Shown here: positions 26,760 to 39,016 of the stretch, one piece after another
Position numbering within the stretch: the stretch's first letter is position 1
Layout: each line of letters opens with the position of its first letter
Assembly: GCA_905221615.1 (NCBI GenBank)
Contig: CAJNDT010005768.1
Location: forward strand, 372,001 to 436,000
Origin: Symbiodinium sp. CCMP2592
Taxonomy: Eukaryota > Sar > Dinophyceae > Suessiales > Symbiodiniaceae
Direction: 5' to 3'
DNA length: 64,000 nucleotides
Program-made: the position numbers and the translations under genes
Notes under the pieces: generated by a model
Told to the model about the DNA's origin: nothing
Seen by the model: the letters and a program-made list of their open reading frames with translations, nothing else
Databases searched by the model: none

Positions 26760-28950
26760 TGGCTGGATGGCTGATCTAAGGCTTGCCATGTCTTCCCCGC
26801 GTCTGTCGTTCCTTGGGATGCTTGCGCCGGAATTGTCATCTTGTTCATGACAGGAAGCAGTATAAATGTGCCTCTGCTTCTCGATGCTGTGACTGCTTGT
26901 TGTGCTTCCCGCTAGAAGCTGCTAGAACATGCTTGAACAAATACGGAGGCAAGCAATCCTCAGGATCACTGGAAGGCAATGCAGCAAACTCCATAGAGCG
27001 CTGGCGTCTCTCGGAGGCTTTACCACACCGAGCGGGCGACATCTATGTCATTGTGCAGGAGCTCGTGACGGAAACACTTCAGTCCAGAGCATGACGTTGA
27101 CACTCTGGATGCCGACTGGCCCCGAGAGCCAGCCTGCAGTGCGAAGCTCCTCGTCATGACTGTCGGGCTGCAACCTTGCTTGGAGCAAAAAGGCTTCAAT
27201 GTGGAAGCAGAGTTGCTCACGCTTGGCTCCATGCCAAGCGCAAAGATGCTCTGTTGCAGTCTATGTGCTCCGAAGACATTGGACACGTCAACTGACAACA
27301 GAACAGCACAGTCACGCGGGGGGCTCCGGCGACATTCTGTAGCGAATAGGGAGAGACGGAACTGTTATGACACCGGCCGAAGCCACGAGAAGAAAGAAAT
27401 GTGTCTGCACTACTCCCAGAGCATCTTCTTCCTACGGGTCTACTTACTGACACAGCCGGCTGCAGAGTGTCCAAAACATCGCGGAGGCTTCAAGTTGATG
27501 CAAACTAAGTATAAACAGCAAGCAGCATTCGTTTGGAAACAGAGCAGCCGCGGGAAAAAACAGTTGACCGCCGCCGCACGAAGCGCTGACGGGTTTGAGC
27601 CTATGTACTGCCAAAACCAGCATGCAGAACCAGCCTATTAAGCTGAAGAAGTAGATCGTTCGATCGACTGGCTCCTCTGAGTGAGCGAAATAATTTTGCA
27701 TCGACTTGCACCATTATCGTGCCATGGAGTGATGAGCTGCAAACCCCCCAGGAAAGGGGTCGTAGGCAGCAAACCCTAGATCTGTATGAGGGTGCAGGAT
27801 AGCCAAAGTTAAGCTTCAGAGCATTCATGCGTAGCGCCTTCGAGCATAGTGAGTCCGAAGTCTCAAACATAATGTGCCATCACGGTTCGGTTTCAGGCAG
27901 CACTCACACCCGACTGGTCTGCAAATGCTGGCTTTGGTGAAACGGCAGGCCATCGAAAAACGGACCAATCTGCGAAGACCTTAGCTTCCAGAAGCTTCTC
28001 TTTGCCACCGAACTCACTCAAGACGCCTCATCGAAAATGCGACAACCCCGTGCCCACAGCCATGGAACACAGTGATTACCCTAGGCGTTTCCAAACAGAA
28101 CAACAACACACATGCAAGCCAAACCGAAAGAAGAAACACTATGGCGGCTGATGTTTAAGCCTGCTGACGGGATGCAACACGCTGGGTACCAGCAACATTT
28201 TTGCTGTCTCGATCAGACGGTGAACTCCAACAGGTATGTCGGCATGGCCTGTGCGCGGCCCCAACGCAGAGAGAGCGAGAGAGAGAGAGAGAGAGAGCAG
28301 GAAAAGTCGTATGAGAAAGCAAGCACGAGGCTTCGAGTCGTTCGGAGTCATTTTGTGCCAGGAACTGCGCATGACCAATGCACTTGTCGCTCGCTGCCCT
28401 GCATCATTTCGTGGCGCGAGGATTAAGGGCATGTGCACATACACCGCACCTATTGCGCAGGTCTGCATGTGTGAATGAGCACGCCTGCACAATGCTGTGT
28501 AGGTGCACTAGTCCGTGCAGCCGGTGTTTTGCGTATTGTTGTGCTGGTATGTCAATGTATGTTTGCATGATACATACTAGCTACTAGCCGCAGACACGGA
28601 ATTCTGAAGGTGCAAGCGTGCACAGTCGCGTCAAGTTAGCGCCAAGCAGCTACAGCACCCAGCTGTGTGTATGGATGGATCCGCACAGGTGCCTTAGAAA
28701 GTAGCCGTGTCTGTATGCCTCGATTTTCAATCAGGCCCTAAACCCTGAACAAATCCTAGACCGTTATCTGTGTCCATGACTCTGAACGAACCTGTGGATG
28801 AGAGCCGGACCTGTGATGTGGAGGTTTCAAAAAACCGTGTTAAAACAAACATCTTACATACCAACGTCCCGATGTAGAAGCTAACCATCAACGTCCAATG
28901 GCCACATTAGGGGCGGCGGAAGAGACAAAGCGAAAACAAGGATCACCAAA
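26760..28950. other. unassigned sequence
   Basis: Open frames occur on both strands but none gives a recognisable domain or a consistent exon series. The minus strand at 27,020-27,298 is the most protein-like but contains Cys-rich low-confidence stretches. A (GA)n microsatellite lies at 28,268-28,298. Scattered CCCTAAA words begin near 28,735 and thicken towards 28,960. Confidence 0.5.
28268..28298. repeat. (GA)n microsatellite
   Basis: About 15 GA dinucleotides with one CGA interruption. Confidence 0.9.
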
Positions 28951-28959
28951 TCGGAAAAC

Positions 28960-31900
28960 TCCAGAAGCGATGTAGATACTGTCTAGCAATCCCTTTACCT
29001 TTACCCTAACAGGACATTTTGGTTGGCAAACCCCTAACCCTAAAAGCAGGTCGCAAACGGCAAGCCCCAACATCCAAACGAGGAAGTAACTGGTTCCCCA
29101 ACAGGACACGTTGGTTGGCAAACCCCTAACCCTAAAAGAAGATCCTGGGTGGCAAACTCCAAACTGGCAAACCCTGCCCTAGATCCTAACAGGACATGTT
29201 TGTTAACAACCCTCTTGCCGAAAGCCTAACATCAGCTCGTCCTTGGCAAACCCCAAACCCTGAGCGAACAAGATAGTGGTTGGCAAACTGGCAAACCCGA
29301 GGAGATGTTGAAACCCTGAAGCAAGAAGACATTGATGGGCAAAAAGCAAACATCCCTGAACCTTACTTAGAAATGTTGGCTGGCAGACCCCATACCTTGA
29401 AGGAAGCTCTTGAGAACAAACCCCAAACCCCTTTTTCAGCAATCATGGTCAAGCTGGCAAGGTACATTGGTCGGCGAACCCTAAACACTAAAACGAAAAG
29501 GTCGGATAAACCACAACAAAGTGGCACGGGGTCCAACCTCAAGCCCTAATCAAGAAACGTTGTTGTTTGTCAAACCCTAAAACCCCAAACGCGACGTTAC
29601 GACGTTGGTTGACAAAGCCCTAACCCCATTGGAAGGTCGGGGCTAAACGACGAAGATGTTGGCCGGCAAACCCTGGACTTTACTGGGACACGTTGGTTGC
29701 AAACCCCTAACCCTAAACGAGAACCGCGGGTGGACCTGTCTGGAAAACGATTGCTTCCCTCCCCAGCCCGAAACCTGTCGATGCACAAACGAATGCAACC
29801 TCTATCACGGGGTCACACACAATCGCAAGCGTCACGGTAATCCTTTCTGGTCCTTTCTGAAACCCAAAACCTAAAAGAGGAAGTAGGTTAAACACAAATG
29901 GAACTTGGTGGCTTGCAAACCTCACATCCTAAAAAATATCGTGTGTGGCAAATTGGCAAACCCAAGCCCCAAAAGACGAAGGCACTGGTCGGCAAACCCG
30001 AAACCCTACAAGGAGATGTTGGCAAACCCCAAACCCGAAAAGCAAATCGCAGCTGGCGCGCCTGGCAATTCCAAGAGAAGATCGTAGCTGGAAAATTCCA
30101 AACCCTGTACGATGGGGATAGTGACCGGCAATCCCTTTACCCTAGCAGGACATGTTGGTTGGCCAATCCCTACTCCTAGAAGCAGATGCGGGGTGGCAAA
30201 CACCAAACCCGCAGCTAAGAGGATATGGGCTGGAAAACCTTAGATCCCAACACAACATGTTTGTCGGCACGCCCCCAGCCGTAAGCATAACATCAGCTCG
30301 TCCTTGGCAACCCCGAACCCTACACGAAGAAGATACTGGCTGGCAAGCCACAGCTGTTGGTTGGCAAACCAGAAAGCTCCAACAGGAGAGTTTGGTCAGC
30401 AAGATCGAACCCTGAAGGAATAAGACATTGATGGGCAAACGGTAAGCATCCCGAAACCTTACTTGGCAAACCCCAAAACCCTGAATGAAGATCTTGAGAA
30501 TAAACCCCAAACCCCGTTTTCAACAGTCATGGTCAGCAACCCCTAGAAAGAGGATCGCGGGAACAAACCTCAAACCCCTGTATTGGTTGGCGAACCCTGC
30601 ACACTAAGAGATCATGTCGGATAAACCAAAACAAAGTGGCGCGGGGTCCAACCCTCAAGCCCTAATCAAGAAAAGTTGTTGCTTGGCAAACCCTAAAACC
30701 CAAAACGCGACGTTACGACGTTGGTTGACAAAGCCCTAACCCCATCGGAAGGTCGGGGGCTAAACGACGAAGATGTGGGCTGACAAACCCTGGACTTTAC
30801 TGGGACACGCTGGTTGGTAAACTCCTTACCCTCAACGAAGACCGCGGGTGGACCTTTCTGGAAAACGATTGCCCCCCCGCCCCCCCCAAATCCGCAAGAC
30901 CTGTCCGTGCACAAACAACTACAAGCTCTATCATGGGGTCACACACAAACGCGAGCCCCACGATAATAGCCCTTCCTGGTCCTTTCTGAAACCCAAACCC
31001 GAAAAGAAGAGGCTTGCAAACCTCAAACTCAAACCCTAAAACATATCGTGTATGGCAAACCCAAACCCCGAAAGACGAAGGCACTGGTCGGTAAACCCGA
31101 AACCCTACAAGGAGATGTTGGCAAAGCCCAAACCCCAAAAGCAAATCGCGGCTGGCATACCCCCAATCGAACCCAAAACGAAGAAGATACTGGTTGGCAA
31201 ACCACAGCTGTGGGCTGGCAAACCCGAAAACCCCAAGAGGAGACGTTGGTCAGCAAGATCAAACCCTGAAGGAAGAAGACATTGATGGGCAAACGGTAAA
31301 CATCCCGGAACCTTACTTTCAGAAGTTGCTTGGCAAACCCCAAAACCCTGAAAGCAGATCTTGAGAACAAACCACAAACTCCTTTTTAACAGTCATGGTC
31401 AGCAACCGCTGAACCTCAAACGAGGACATGTCGGCTGGCAAAGTCCAGTCACTGAAAGACGATCGCGGGAACAAACCTCCAACCCCTGAAATCAAACTCA
31501 GGTATTGGTTGGCGAACCCTGAATGCTAAGAGAACATGCCGGATAAACCACAACAAAGTAGCACGGGGTCCAACCTCAAGCCCTAATCAAGAAACGATGT
31601 TGTTTGGCAAACCCAAAAGCCCCAAACGCTCCGTTACGACGTTGGTTGACAAAGCCCTAACCCCATCGGAAGGTCGGGGGCTAAACGGCTGAACCATGAA
31701 GATGTGGGCTGGCAAACCCTGGACTTTACTGGGACACGTTGGTTGGCAAACTCCTTAACCTCAACAAAGACCGCGGGTGGACCTTTCTGGAAAACGATTG
31801 CCCCTCGCCCCCCCCAAATCCGCAAGACCTGTCCGTGCACAAACAACTACAAGCTCTATCATGGGGTCACACACAAACGCGAGCCCCACGATAATAGCCC

Positions 31901-34900
31901 TTCCTGGTCCTTTCTGAAACCCAAACCCGAAAAGAAGAAGAGATAAGCTCCCTAAACCCAAATGGAACCCGGTGGCTTGCAAACCTCAAACCCTAAAACA
32001 TATCGTGTGGCAAACCCAAACCCCGAAAGACGCAGGCACTGGTCAATTAACCCGGAACCCTACAACGAGATGTTGGCAAAGCCCAAAGCCCAAAAGCAAA
32101 TCGCGGCTAGCATACCCCCAATCGAACCCAAAACGAAGAAGATACTGGTTGGCAAACCACAGCTGTGGGCTGGCAAACCCGAAAACCCCAAGAGGAGATG
32201 TTGGTCAGCAAGATCAAACCCTGAAGGGAGAAGACATTGATGGGCAAACGGTAAGCATCCCGGAACCTTCCTTGCAGAAGTTGCTTGGCAAACCCCAAAA
32301 CCCTGAAAGAAGATCTTGAGAACAAACCACAAACTCCTTTTTAACAGTCATGGTCAGCAACCCCTGAACCTCAAACGAGGACATGTCGGCTGGCAAAGTC
32401 CAGTCACTGAAAGAAGATCGCGGGAGCAAACCTCAAACCCCCAAAATCCAACTCAGATATTGGTTGGCGAACACTGAATGCTAAGAGAACATGCCGGATA
32501 AACCACAACAAAGTAGCGCGGGGTCCAACCTCAAGCCCTAATCAAGAAACGCTGTTGTTTGACAAACCCTACGGCTAAACCATGAAGATGTGGGCTGACA
32601 AACCCTGGACTTTAGTGAGACAGGCTGGATGGCAAACTCCTGACCCTGAAGGAAGACCGCGGGTGTACCTTTCTGGAAAACGATTGCCCCCCCCGCCCCC
32701 ACCCCCCCCCCGCCCCCGCCCCCCCGAAACCACAAAACCTGTCCGTGCAAAAAAAACTGCAAGCGATATCATGGGGTCACACACAAACGCGAGCCCCACG
32801 ATAATAGCCCTTCCTGGTCCTTTCTGAAACCCAAACCCGAAAAGAAGAGGCTTGTAAACCTCAAACCCTAAAACATATCGTGTGTGGCAAACCCAAACCC
32901 CGAAAGACAAAGGAACTGGTCGCTAAACCCGAAACCCTACAAGGAGATGTTGGCAAAGCCCAAGCCCCAAAAGCAAATCGCGGCTGGCACACCCCCAATC
33001 GAACCCAAAACGAAAAAAATACTGGTTGGCAAACCACAGCTGTGGGCTGGCAAACCCGAAAACCCCAAAAGGAGACGTTGGTCAGCAAGATCAAACCCTG
33101 AAGGGAAAAGACATTGATGGACAAACGGTAAGCATCCCGGAACCTTACTTGCAGAAGTTGCTTGGCAAACCCCAAAACCCTGAAAGAAGATCTTGAGAAC
33201 AAACACAAACCCCTTTTTAACAGTCATGGTCAGCAACCCCTGAACCTCAAAGGAGGACATGTCGGCTGGCAAAGTCCAGTCACTGAAAGACGATCGCGAG
33301 AGCAAACCTCAAACCCCCAAAATCAAACTCAGATATTGGTTGGCGAACCCTGAATGCTAAGAGAACATGCCGGATAAACCACAACAAAGTAGCACGGGGT
33401 CCAACCTCAAGCCCTAATCAAGAAACGATGTTGTTTGGCAAACCCAAAAGCCCCAAACGCGCCGTTACGACGTTGGTTGACAAAGCCCTAACCCCATCGG
33501 AAGGTCGGGGGCTAAACGGCTGAACCATGAAGATGTGGGCTGACAAACCCTGGACTTTAGTGAGACAGGCTGGATGGCAAACTCCTAACCCTGAAGGAAG
33601 ACCGCGGGTGTACCTTTCTGGAAAACGATTGCTCCCCCGCCCCCCCGAAACCGCAAAACTGTCCGTGCATAAACAACTGCAAGCTCTATCATGGGGTCAC
33701 ACACAAACGCGAGCCCCACGATAATAGCCCTTCCTGGTCCTTTCTGAAACCCAAACCCGAAAAGAAGAAGAGATAAGCTCAACAAACCCAAATGGAACCC
33801 GGTGGCTTGCAAACCTCAAACCCTAAAACATATCGTGTGTGGCAAACCCAAACCCCGAAAGACAAAGGAACTGGTCGCTAAACCCGAAACCCTACAAGGA
33901 GATGTTGGCAAAGCCCAAGCCCCAAAAGCAAATCGCGGCTGGCATACCCCCAATCGAACCCAAAACGAAGAAGATACTGGTTGGCAAACCACAGCTGTGG
34001 GCTGGCAAACCCGAAAACCCCAAGAGGAGATGTTGGTCAGCAAGATCAAACCCTGAAGGGAGAAGACATTGATGGGCAAACGGTAAGCATCCCGGAACCT
34101 TCCTTGCAGAAGTTGCTTGGCAAACCCCAAAACCCTGAAAGAAGATCTTGAGAACAAACACAAACCCCTTTTTAACAGTCATGGTCAGCAACCCCTGAAC
34201 CTCAAAGGAGGACATGTCGGCTGGCAAAGTCCAGTCACTGAAAGAAGATCGCGGGAGCAAACCTCAAACCCCCAAAATCAAACTCAGATATTGGTTGGCG
34301 AACCCTGTATGCTAAGAGAACATGTCGGATAAACCACAACAAAGTAGCACGGGGTCCAACCTCAAGCCCTAATCAAGAAACGTTGTTGTTCGGCAGACCC
34401 TAAAACCCCAAATGCGACGTTACGACGTTGCTTGACAAAGATCGCGGGCTAAACCATGAAGATGTGGGCTGACAAACCCTGGACTTTAGTGAGACAGGCT
34501 GGATGGCAAAGTCCTAACCCTGAAGGAAGACCGCGGGTGTACCGTTCTGAAAAACGATTGCCCCCCCGCCCCCGCCCCCACCCCCCCCCCGCCCCCGCCC
34601 GCCCGAAACCGCAAGACCTGTCCGTGCACAAACAACTACAAGCTCTATCATGGGGTCACACACAAACGCGAGCCCCACGATAATAGCCCTTCCTGGTCCT
34701 TTCTGAAACCCAAACCCCAAAAAAAAAGGGTTGCAACTTGCAAACCTCAAACCCTAAAACATATCGTGTACGGCAAACCCAAACCCCGAAAGACGAAGGC
34801 ACTGGTCGGTTAACCCGCAACCCTACAAGGAGATGTAGCAAATCGCGGCTGGCACACCCCCAATCGAACCCTAAACGAAGAAGATACTGGTTGGCAAACC

Positions 34901-37900
34901 ACAGCTGTTGGTTGGCAAACCCGAAAACCCCAAGAGGAGATGTTGGTCAGCAAGATAAAACCCTGAAGGGAAAAGACATTGATGGACAAACGGTAAGCAT
35001 CCCGGAACCTTACTTGCAGAAGTTGCTTGGCAAACCCCAAAACCCTGAAAGAAGATCTTGAGAACAAACACAAACCCCTTTTTAACAGTCATGGTCAGCA
35101 ACCCCTGAACCTCAAAGGAGGACATGTCGGCTGGCAAAGTCCAGTCATTGAAAGAAGATCGCGGGAGCAAACCTCAAACCCCCAAAATCAAACTCAGATA
35201 TTGTTTGGCGAACCCTGTATGCTAAGAGAACATGTCGGATAAACCACAACAAAGTAGCACGGGGTCCAACCTCAAGCCCTAATCAAGAAACGTTGTTGTT
35301 CGGCAAACCCTAAAACCCCAAACGCGACGTTACGACGTTGGTTGACAAAGATCGCGGGCTAAACCATGAAGATGTCTGACAAACCCTGGACTTTAGTTAG
35401 ACAGGATGGCAAACTCCTAACCCTGAAGGAAGACCGCGGGTGTACCTTTCTGGAAAACGATTGCTCCCCCGCCCCCCCGAAACCGCAAAACTGTCCGTGC
35501 ATAAACAACTGCAAGCTCTATCATTGGGTCACACACAAACGCGAGCCCCACGATAATAGCCCTTCCTGGTCCTTTCTGAAACCCAAACCCCAAAAAAAGG
35601 GTTGCAACTTGCAAACCTCAAACCCTAAAACACACCGTGTGGCAAACCCAAACCCCGAAAGACAACAAAGGCACTGGTCGGTTAACCCGCAACCCTAAAA
35701 GCAACTCGCGGCTGGCACACCCCCAATCGAACCCTAAACGAAGAAGATACTGTTTGGCAAACCACAGCTGTTGGTTGGCAAACCCGAAAACCCCAAGAGG
35801 AGACATTGGTCAGCAAGATCAAACCCTGAAGGGAGAAGACATTGATGGGCAAACGGTAAACATCTCGGAACCTTTCTTGCAAAAGTTGCTTGGCAAACCC
35901 CGAAACTCTGAAAGAAGATCTTGAGAATAAACCCCAAACCCCTTAAACAGTCATGGCCAGCAACCCCAAAACCTTAAAAGAGTAGATGTCGGCTGGCAAA
36001 GTTCAAACACTCAAAGAAGATCGTGGGAGCAAACCTCAAACCCCCAAAATCAAACTCAGGTATTGGTTGGCGAACCCTGAATGCTAAGAGAACATGCCGG
36101 ATAAACCACAACAAAGTAGCACGGGGTCCAACCTCAAGCCCTAATCAAGAAACGTTGTTGTTCGGCAAACCCTGAAACCCCAAACGCGACGTTACGACGT
36201 TGGTTGACAAAGCCGTAAACCTATCAGAAGATCGTGGGCTAAACCATGAAGATGTGGGCTGACAAACCCTGGACTTTAGTGAGACAGGCTGGATGGCAAA
36301 CTCCTAGCCCTGAAGGAAGACCGCGGGTGTACCTTTCTGAAAAACGATTATCTTTCGGCCCCCCCCCCCCCCCCCCCCCGCCCCGCCCCGCCCCACCGAA
36401 ACCGCAAAACCTGTCCGTCCACAAACAAATGCAAGCTCTATCATCGGGTCACACACAAACGCAGGCCCCACGAGAATCCTTTCTGGTCCTTCCTGAAACC
36501 CAAACCCTAAAAGAAGAGGCTTGCAACTTGCAAACCTCAAACCCTAAAACATATCGTGTGGCAAACCCAAACCCCGAAAGACAACAAAGGCACTGGTCGG
36601 TAAACCCGAAACCCTACAAGGAGATGTTGGCAAAGCCCAAACCCCAAAAGCAAATCGCCGCTGGCACACCCCCAATCGAACCCTAAACGAAGAAGATACT
36701 GGTTGGCAAACCACAGCTGTTGGTAGGCAAACCCGAAAACCCCAAGAGGAGATGCTGATCTGCAAGATCAAAACCTGAAGGAAGAAGACGTATGGGCAAA
36801 CGGTAATCATCCCTGAACTTCGCTTGCAGATGTTGCCTGGCAAACCCCAAACAATGAAAGAACATCTGGAGAACAAACCCCTTTCTCAACAGTCAGTCGG
36901 CAGGCCTTAAATTGAAGGGACGACCCCCAAATCGAAACATCCCCAAACCCTAAACGAAAAAGTTATTGATTGGCAAACCCTTAACCCTAACAGTACAGGG
37001 CATGTTGGTTGGCAAACCCTGACCCTAAAACAAAAGTTGTGTGTGGAACACCCCAAACCCTAAAATACGAAACCATCGGTAGCCAGACCCTAAACCCCAA
37101 AACCAAATGTTGGTTAGCAAACCCCCCAGACCCCAAAAGACGATCTTGGATGGCAAACTTCACACCTGAAACACGTCTGGTTGGCAAACCCTAAACTCTC
37201 AAAATCAAATGATGGTTGGTAAATCTCCAACCCCAAAACAAAAGGACCGCGGACCGCGGGCAGCAATCCCCAAACACCCTGCGAAGAAGATGTGGGTAGG
37301 TTCGCAAAGCCCGAGCCCTGAAGAGGAGCATGGGCAAAGAAGAAGATACTTGCAGCCTGAACCGTAACAGGACCTGTTGGTTGACAGAGTATTAACCCGA
37401 CAAGGAAGGCACGGGCAAACCCCAAAACCTAAGATCTTGCCTGACATACGATTGAACCCTAAAGTGCATGACACTCAACGAAGAGTATGTTGGCTGGCAA
37501 ACCTGATCCCAAAAAAAATTGGGTTCGCAAAGCCTAGGCCCCAAACCAAGATGTTTGCAAACCCCAAGTATTGCCTGGCAAACCCCGCACGCTGAAAAAA
37601 CTCTTTGGTTGGCAAACCCTAGACCCTGCACATGCTGGCTGGAAAAGCCTTCGCCCTAACGTGGGCAATCCAGCTTAACAGAAAAGAAAAAACAAACAGA
37701 TATTGGCAGGCAAACCCAAGAGCCCACAAGGACATGTTGGTTCGCGAAGCATGAGCTCCAAAAGAGGACCAGGGCAAACCCCCAACAGCCCCAAACCCTA
37801 AAGAAGATGTTGGCAGGCAAACCTTAAACTCTCAAAGGACATGTCGGTTGGCGAAGCATGAGCTCTAAAAGAGGAGCACGCCCAAACCCCAAACCATAAA

Positions 37901-38150
37901 AGAAGAAGAAACTTGCAGGCAAACCTTCAACCCCGCACGGACATGTTGGTTTGGCAAAGCCCGGGCCCGAAAAGAGGGAGGGAGCACAGGCAAACCCCAA
38001 ACCCCGTGAAAGAGGAAGATACTGGCAGCCAAACGCCAAACCTGCAAGGACATGTTGGCTCGAAAAGCCTTAGCCCTAAAACAGGAACGGTTATTGGCTG
38101 GCAAACCCGCAACACTGAAAGGACTTGTCGGATGGCAAACCCCACTGCAA
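28960..38150. repeat. large block of degenerate telomere-like repeats (TTGGCAAACCCTAAACCC family)
   Basis: About 9.2 kb built from degenerate monomers of roughly 35-50 bases. Each combines a TTGGCAAACC-type word with one or more AAACCCTAAA/AAACCCCAAA words, often followed by a GAAGAAGAT- or GAGATGTTGG-type spacer. The CCCTAAA word is the complement of the TTTAGGG telomere heptamer. Monomers diverge at the edges and are most ordered at 29.8-36.5 kb. Many open frames up to ~120 codons appear on both strands, but none keeps frame between units, so I call no genes here. Confidence 0.9.
29650..36900. repeat. higher-order tandem array, about 0.92-kb units, eight copies
   Basis: The landmark GGTCACACACAA recurs at 29811, 30937, 31865, 32775, 33695, 34654, 35527 and 36447. 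Spacings are 1126, 928, 910, 920, 959, 873 and 920. Each unit carries the same order of parts: GATGTGGGCTGACAAACCCTGG-type start (20 bases: GATGTGGGCTGACAAACCCT), a C-rich tract, the landmark, CCTTCCTGGTCCTTTCTGAA, an ATCGCGGCTGGCA-type segment, ACATTGATGGGCAAACGGTA and a GATCTTGAGAACAAAC-type segment. Interior units are very similar; the first and last are more diverged. Confidence 0.92.
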
Positions 38151-38194
38151 GTACGGCTCTGCGAGGGTGGGCACATCAGAGTGAAAGAAGTGAC

Positions 38195-38198
38195 CAAG

Positions 38199-38236
<38 letters not shown>

Positions 38237-38240
38237 GCAC

Positions 38241-38282
<42 letters not shown>

Positions 38283-38408
38283 CAGGAGCAGCAGAAGCAG
38301 CAGAAGCAGCAGAAGCAGGAGCAGGAGCAGGAGCAGGACCAGGAGCAGGACCAGGAGCAGGAGCAGCAGAGGCAGCAGCAGCAGCAGCAGCAGCAGAAGC
38401 AGCAGAAT
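38195..38408 (+). repeat. (CAG)n-rich imperfect repeat
   Basis: About 70 trinucleotides, mostly CAG with AAG, GAG and GAC variants. On the + strand the frame from 38,052 to 38,543 reads poly-Gln with Lys, Glu and Asp interruptions. On the minus strand it reads poly-Leu or poly-Cys/Ser. Coding status is unknown. It directly follows the telomere-like block. Confidence 0.9.
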
Positions 38409-38581
38409 GCTTTGGCAGTGTTTTCCAAAATCGGTCCTTGGCATGTTCCGAATCTGTCTTCGCATCGGCTCGCGTGGTTTTCCGAACTTGATTTTCTGAA
38501 CCGATGTGTCGTTGTTAGAGACCGACTGTGCCCTCTCGCATGAGGCGACTCATGTAGCGATCATGCTAGACACGTAACTTG

Positions 38582-39016
38582 CTACGGTAGTCGTTCTTCC
38601 ACGTGGAGCATGCTCAACTGCCGCATTCTTGCCAGTGGAACTGCCGATGCCATGCCCACCTGAAAGTCCCGGAAGATGCAAAAGTTCACAGGACACTCCG
38701 CGTCGTCCACTGTGCTGTCGAAGCCTGGGTGACCCAAGAGTCCCCACAAAAGACCCTTCCAGAATCCACGGTGTCGGCTAGCTGCAGTCACCGAGCCGGG
38801 AACGAACCAGGCCATCTTTGTCCCGGCAGGGAGGCCTGAGAGCTTAGGAGAGAACAAAAGGCCTTTACCCCGAAATCTTAGCACCAAGGCCCAGGCTCTA
38901 CCAGATCTGGAGAGCCCTTTGCCCAGGCCTGAGATTCCAATCAGAGGAGCTGATGTGACCCTTCCATGTACAAGAACTGAGCAGTGCTCGCCGACGAGGA
39001 CTTTGGCAAAGAACAC
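38582..39016 (-). CDS. candidate coding exon, unknown product
   Basis: An open minus-strand stretch of 144 codons with mixed hydrophobic and charged content, including VLVHGRVTSAPLIGISGLGK and AECPVNFCIFRDFQVGMAS. No domain was recognised. It is the longest plausible non-repetitive frame between 38.4 and 43.6 kb. The remainder of that interval (39,020-43,650) has open frames on both strands, with no recognisable family and no consistent exon series. Confidence 0.25.
   Translation of the reverse strand: MFFAKVLVGEHCSVLVHGRVTSAPLIGISGLGKGLSRSGRAWALVLRFRGKGLLFSPKLSGLPAGTKMAWFVPGSVTAASRHRGFWKGLLWGLLGHPGFDSTVDDAECPVNFCIFRDFQVGMASAVPLARMRQLSMLHVEERLP

Noticed and set aside
29280..36880. Many similar 60-120 codon frames (for example containing ILVGKPQLWAGKPENP) repeated across the satellite units
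   Set aside because: They recur because the DNA repeats. Frame, start and length change between units and no domain is present.
29650..36900. Regularly spaced repeats considered as a CRISPR array
   Set aside because: Repeat units are ~0.92 kb with degenerate ~40-base monomers and no unique spacers; the context is eukaryotic.
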